Assembly: GCA_009859145.1 (NCBI GenBank)
Contig: VRVR01000014.1
Location: 189,618 to 253,617, forward strand
Length of the DNA: 64,000 nucleotides
Direction of reading: 5' to 3'
Source of the DNA: Andalucia godoyi
Lineage: Eukaryota > Discoba > Jakobea > Jakobida > Andaluciidae
How positions within the stretch are numbered: the first letter of the stretch is position 1; each line of letters starts with the position of its first letter. Of the stretch, positions 61,366-64,000 are shown in pieces. Under the pieces are notes generated by a model. That model searched no databases and was not told where the DNA came from. It saw only the letters and a program-made list of their open reading frames with translations. A program made the translations under genes and the position numbers.

Positions 61366-62889
61366 TTATGGAGCACTGACGGATTCAAGCTCAAATGGAA
61401 AGTCCAGAGCAATGTCCATCTCTTCGGGAGGCATCTTCCACTCCAAGAACCGCCACAAAAGATGATCAAAAGCAGCTAACCCAACAAGAAGCTTTCCAAA
61501 CACCTGTCCACAGCCATAATACCTTCGAAAACGTTCAAGCAGCGGTGTTGACGCGGTAACCATGATCTTGCGATACACACGTTCTGTTCGGACTGCAACA
61601 TCATCCCACGAATAAGACATGACAATTTCATCATGGAATGCATGAGGATCCACGGAACGAATGGACGAAATTGCTTCACACGTCGCATCAACCAACGCTC
61701 GAGGATCAGGATCCGCAAGGCGCACCATCTTTTCTGGCAATACTTCTGGAATGCCTCCGACATTCGTGGATACGACAAGCAGTCCACAGCATGCAGCTTC
61801 TAAAATAGCAATGCAGAAAGCTTCTGTGAGCGACGTATTCAAGAAGATATGTCCTCTTTGAAGCACCCGAGCAACTTGGCTGTGCGGAACCGCGCCTAAG
61901 AACTCGATACGATCAAACAGACCGTGTTTCTCAGTCATCTCTTCCAGCTGCGTACGTCGCGGCCCGTCGCCTCCAATGACGAAGCGAACATTCTTGAAAC
62001 GCGCACACACGGCAGGAATTACATCCACAAGCAAGTCGACTCCCTTTCGATAGACAAGTCGGGTGACGACAACAATCGTAATTGTGTCTTCATCTGGGCG
62101 AAGAGTTGCATTTCGATTTCCCGGAAGCGGAATAAACTGTGAAGTATCCACAGCATTGGGTATCACTGACACCCGAGAAGGTTCAAGAGCAGCTCGCAGC
62201 ACCGTGTTTTCACGGGACGTATGAGAAACGCAGATGACTTGATCCACATCGGAAAGGGAGAACTTAAGAAGTTTGTTGATGTGAATGCAAGCCGCATCGG
62301 CAAACCCAAAAAGGGAATGATCTGTAAATGTGACACGAAGTCCCATGGTCCTCGCATGCATCATTGCTTCATGGCACAACGTCGATGTCGCCTGGTGACC
62401 ATGAACGATGTGGATTCTTTCTCGGAGAAAAATCGAACGGAAAACAGCAAACGCGCCAAACAACGTAGGAAGCGTGGTGGCGCCTGCTGGAGTCTCAATC
62501 GCATGGAAAGGAACATAATACACTTTCAATCCAGACGTGATGTATCGAACACCGGTTCGGTTGCCGTATTGTCGCGTGACGACAACCACTTTGTGGCCTC
62601 GTTTAATCAAACATTGGCTCAGATTGTAAATATGGGATTCAACTCCTCCGAAGCCAGGGAAAAAGAAATCCGAAACCATGCAAATATGAATTCGTGAAGG
62701 GGATTGTGTGTTTGGTTCCGTGGATGCTTGGCGGATTGCAGGTGGATGGTCGAACCGCAGTTCAGGCGGAACAGAAAGATGGTGCTCGCCAAACACAGAA
62801 AGCCGTTCTCCATACATGCCGCTTGTCGTGTTCGGAGCAGATGAAGATTGAGGGTACATTTCAAACAAGGATCTCTGAGATGACGCCAT
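61366..62889 (-). CDS. PIGA: PIG-A, GPI-anchor GlcNAc transferase catalytic subunit
   Basis: Transfers GlcNAc from UDP-GlcNAc to phosphatidylinositol on the cytosolic face of the ER, the first step of GPI-anchor synthesis. 507 residues from ATG 62889, no introns. The GT4 fold is clear: ICMVSDFFFPGFGGVESHIYNLSQCLIKRGHKV, VHGHQATSTLCHEAM, TDHSLFGFADAACIHINK, VSVIPNAVDTSQFIP, VTRLVYRKGVDLLVDVIP and VIGGDGPRRTQLEEM. The EX7E nucleotide-binding motif is TEAFCIAILEA (~355-368), then VSTNVGGIPEVLP. A C-terminal hydrophobic helix (VFGKLLVGLAAFDHLLWRFLEW) anchors it in the ER. It converges on the small membrane-protein gene. Confidence 0.97.
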   Translation of the reverse strand: MASSQRSLFEMYPQSSSAPNTTSGMYGERLSVFGEHHLSVPPELRFDHPPAIRQASTEPNTQSPSRIHICMVSDFFFPGFGGVESHIYNLSQCLIKRGHKVVVVTRQYGNRTGVRYITSGLKVYYVPFHAIETPAGATTLPTLFGAFAVFRSIFLRERIHIVHGHQATSTLCHEAMMHARTMGLRVTFTDHSLFGFADAACIHINKLLKFSLSDVDQVICVSHTSRENTVLRAALEPSRVSVIPNAVDTSQFIPLPGNRNATLRPDEDTITIVVVTRLVYRKGVDLLVDVIPAVCARFKNVRFVIGGDGPRRTQLEEMTEKHGLFDRIEFLGAVPHSQVARVLQRGHIFLNTSLTEAFCIAILEAACCGLLVVSTNVGGIPEVLPEKMVRLADPDPRALVDATCEAISSIRSVDPHAFHDEIVMSYSWDDVAVRTERVYRKIMVTASTPLLERFRRYYGCGQVFGKLLVGLAAFDHLLWRFLEWKMPPEEMDIALDFPFELESVSAP

Positions 62890-63286
62890 TTTTTATAATT
62901 TACTTTTTGTTGGTTTATTACGATTTCTAATGGTTGACGTGCTTGATTTTCATGCTCTGAATGTATGTGGTCAAAAAAAGGGGAAAGGAAATTCGGGCGA
63001 ACGGTCGACTACGGCATCGAGTGTGTGCAGTAGCCATAATATCGCAGGATATCACATGCGAAATCTACCAGTAGGCGTCCTGGCGGCAGACGTCCCCACC
63101 AGCGACTGGTGTTTTTTTTGCCTTCTTCTTCTTCTCCGTCTTGGACCATTCCTTTCCCCGCAAAAAAAGAAAAAACAAAAGCAAAACAAAATCAAAATCA
63201 AAATCAAAAACAAAAAAGAGGAAATTCTGAAACCCAATCAGTAAAGTTAGCATCGTCATCACACGCATTGTCTAACGGTTGTGAAC
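62890..63286. other. Divergent promoter region of PIG-A and NAA15
   Basis: AT- and A-rich, with an imperfect AAAATC run at 63186-63212. No additional gene. Confidence 0.5.
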
Positions 63287-64000
63287 ATGGTGGACGCTCT
63301 TCCCTCAAAAGATGCATCGAACTTCCGTGCAATGGTTCGCTTGTACGAATCAAAGGAATACAAACGCTCGATCAAGACTGCGGATGCCATTCTGAAGTCG
63401 CACCCCAACCATGGCGAAACCCTTTCTATGAAGGGCCTGGTGCTTTCTCAAATGGGCGATGCCAAACGTAGCGAGGCCTTCGACTATGCAAAGAAGGGTT
63501 TGATGTTTGGGATTAAGTCTCATGTTTGCTGGCATGTCTATGGTCTTCTTTATCGGCAGGACCGCAAGTATGTGGAAGCCATCAAGTCCTACAAGAACGC
63601 TCTTCGTATTGATCCTGAGAACACGCAGATTTGGCGTGATCTTTCTCTGCTCCAGGTGCAACTGCGGGACGTGCATGGGTATGTTGAGTCTCGAAGGAAG
63701 ATTCTGGAGGCTAAGCCCACTGGTCGCATTTCGTGGTTGTCTCTGGTTATCGCTCATCAGTTGTGCAAAGATTTTGACATGGCCTTGAAGGTTTTGGAAG
63801 CATATGAAGGTACGGTTGTGAAGGATAGTGCAGAAGCGCACAACAATTTCGAGCAGTCTGAGATCAATCTGTACAAGGTTCAACTGCAATTGGAGTCTGG
63901 CAACGTTGACGCTGCATATGATACTTTGGTCTCGAAGGAAACAGCGATCGTTGACAAGGTCTCTTATATGGAGCTTAAGGCGCTGCTTGCCGAGAAGAAA
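63287..64000 (+). CDS. NAA15: NAA15, auxiliary (ribosome-binding) subunit of NatA (3' end beyond window)
   Basis: Scaffold subunit that tethers the NAA10 acetyltransferase to the ribosome for co-translational N-terminal acetylation. ATG 63287 opens 238 codons to the window edge without stop or intron. The TPR solenoid matches NAA15 closely: FRAMVRLYESKEYKRSIKTAD, HGETLSMKGLVLSQMG, the near-invariant KSHVCWHVYGLLYRQDRKY, EAIKSYKNALRIDPEN, IWRDLSLLQVQLRDVHGY and ISWLSLVIAHQL. Full-length NAA15 is ~850 residues, so roughly a quarter is present. It diverges from PIG-A. Confidence 0.96.
   Translation, partial: MVDALPSKDASNFRAMVRLYESKEYKRSIKTADAILKSHPNHGETLSMKGLVLSQMGDAKRSEAFDYAKKGLMFGIKSHVCWHVYGLLYRQDRKYVEAIKSYKNALRIDPENTQIWRDLSLLQVQLRDVHGYVESRRKILEAKPTGRISWLSLVIAHQLCKDFDMALKVLEAYEGTVVKDSAEAHNNFEQSEINLYKVQLQLESGNVDAAYDTLVSKETAIVDKVSYMELKALLAEKK

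Overview
This window is nuclear DNA from a gene-dense, flagellate unicellular eukaryote. About 23 protein genes lie on both strands, usually a few hundred bases apart. Many are intronless, including a 9.8-kb VPS13 gene. The introns that can be placed are short (38-176 nt) and mostly begin GTATG. The gene set (organellar GlyRS, HEMK, a mitochondrial TPR protein, PEX7, SPATA4-like and possibly TALPID3-like proteins) points to a protist with mitochondria, peroxisomes and cilia, using the standard code. The lineage cannot be fixed from the sequence; a jakobid-like excavate is one possibility, and that is inference only.

Layout. 1-8.2 kb: a mitochondrial TPR protein (cut by the left edge), a 50-codon micro-ORF, a kelch protein, then two unrelated-type glycyl-tRNA synthetases in a row: a bacterial-type, presumably mitochondrial enzyme with two introns, and a cytosolic eukaryotic-type enzyme. 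8.6-15.4 kb: a retinoblastoma pocket protein, PEX7 and UBA3. 15.9-25.7 kb: a SPATA4-like CH protein, an SGLT-like symporter and a long acidic/coiled-coil protein. 25.7-34.2 kb: a repeat-rich stretch with an RluA-type pseudouridine synthase, PSMD9 and a six-exon SYCP2-like gene. 34.4-50 kb: a three-repeat MYB, an uncertain ORF pair, VPS13 and a coiled-coil protein. 50-64 kb: DPH6, a transgelin-like CH protein, a CLC protein, a four-exon HEMK methyltransferase, a four-TM protein, a small membrane protein, PIG-A, and NAA15 (cut by the right edge).

Functional themes. Cell cycle: a pocket protein and a 3R-MYB (families that meet in DREAM/MuvB-type complexes), with E2F-like sites upstream of several genes. 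Organelle translation: organellar GlyRS and HEMK. Protein modification: NEDD8 activation, diphthamide synthesis, N-terminal acetylation, GPI anchors. Lipid transfer: VPS13.

The most interesting non-genic content is a set of low-copy dispersed repeats. A near-identical ~0.48-kb pair (26.48 and 33.71 kb) starts with a nested hairpin and carries a broken ORF resembling the N-terminus of TnpB/Fanzor nucleases. Three other diverged repeat pairs and a recurrent micro-ORF motif are also described. Several CDS starts in a naive ORF reading are TTG or GTG; I moved these to the first plausible ATG or to a spliced exon.
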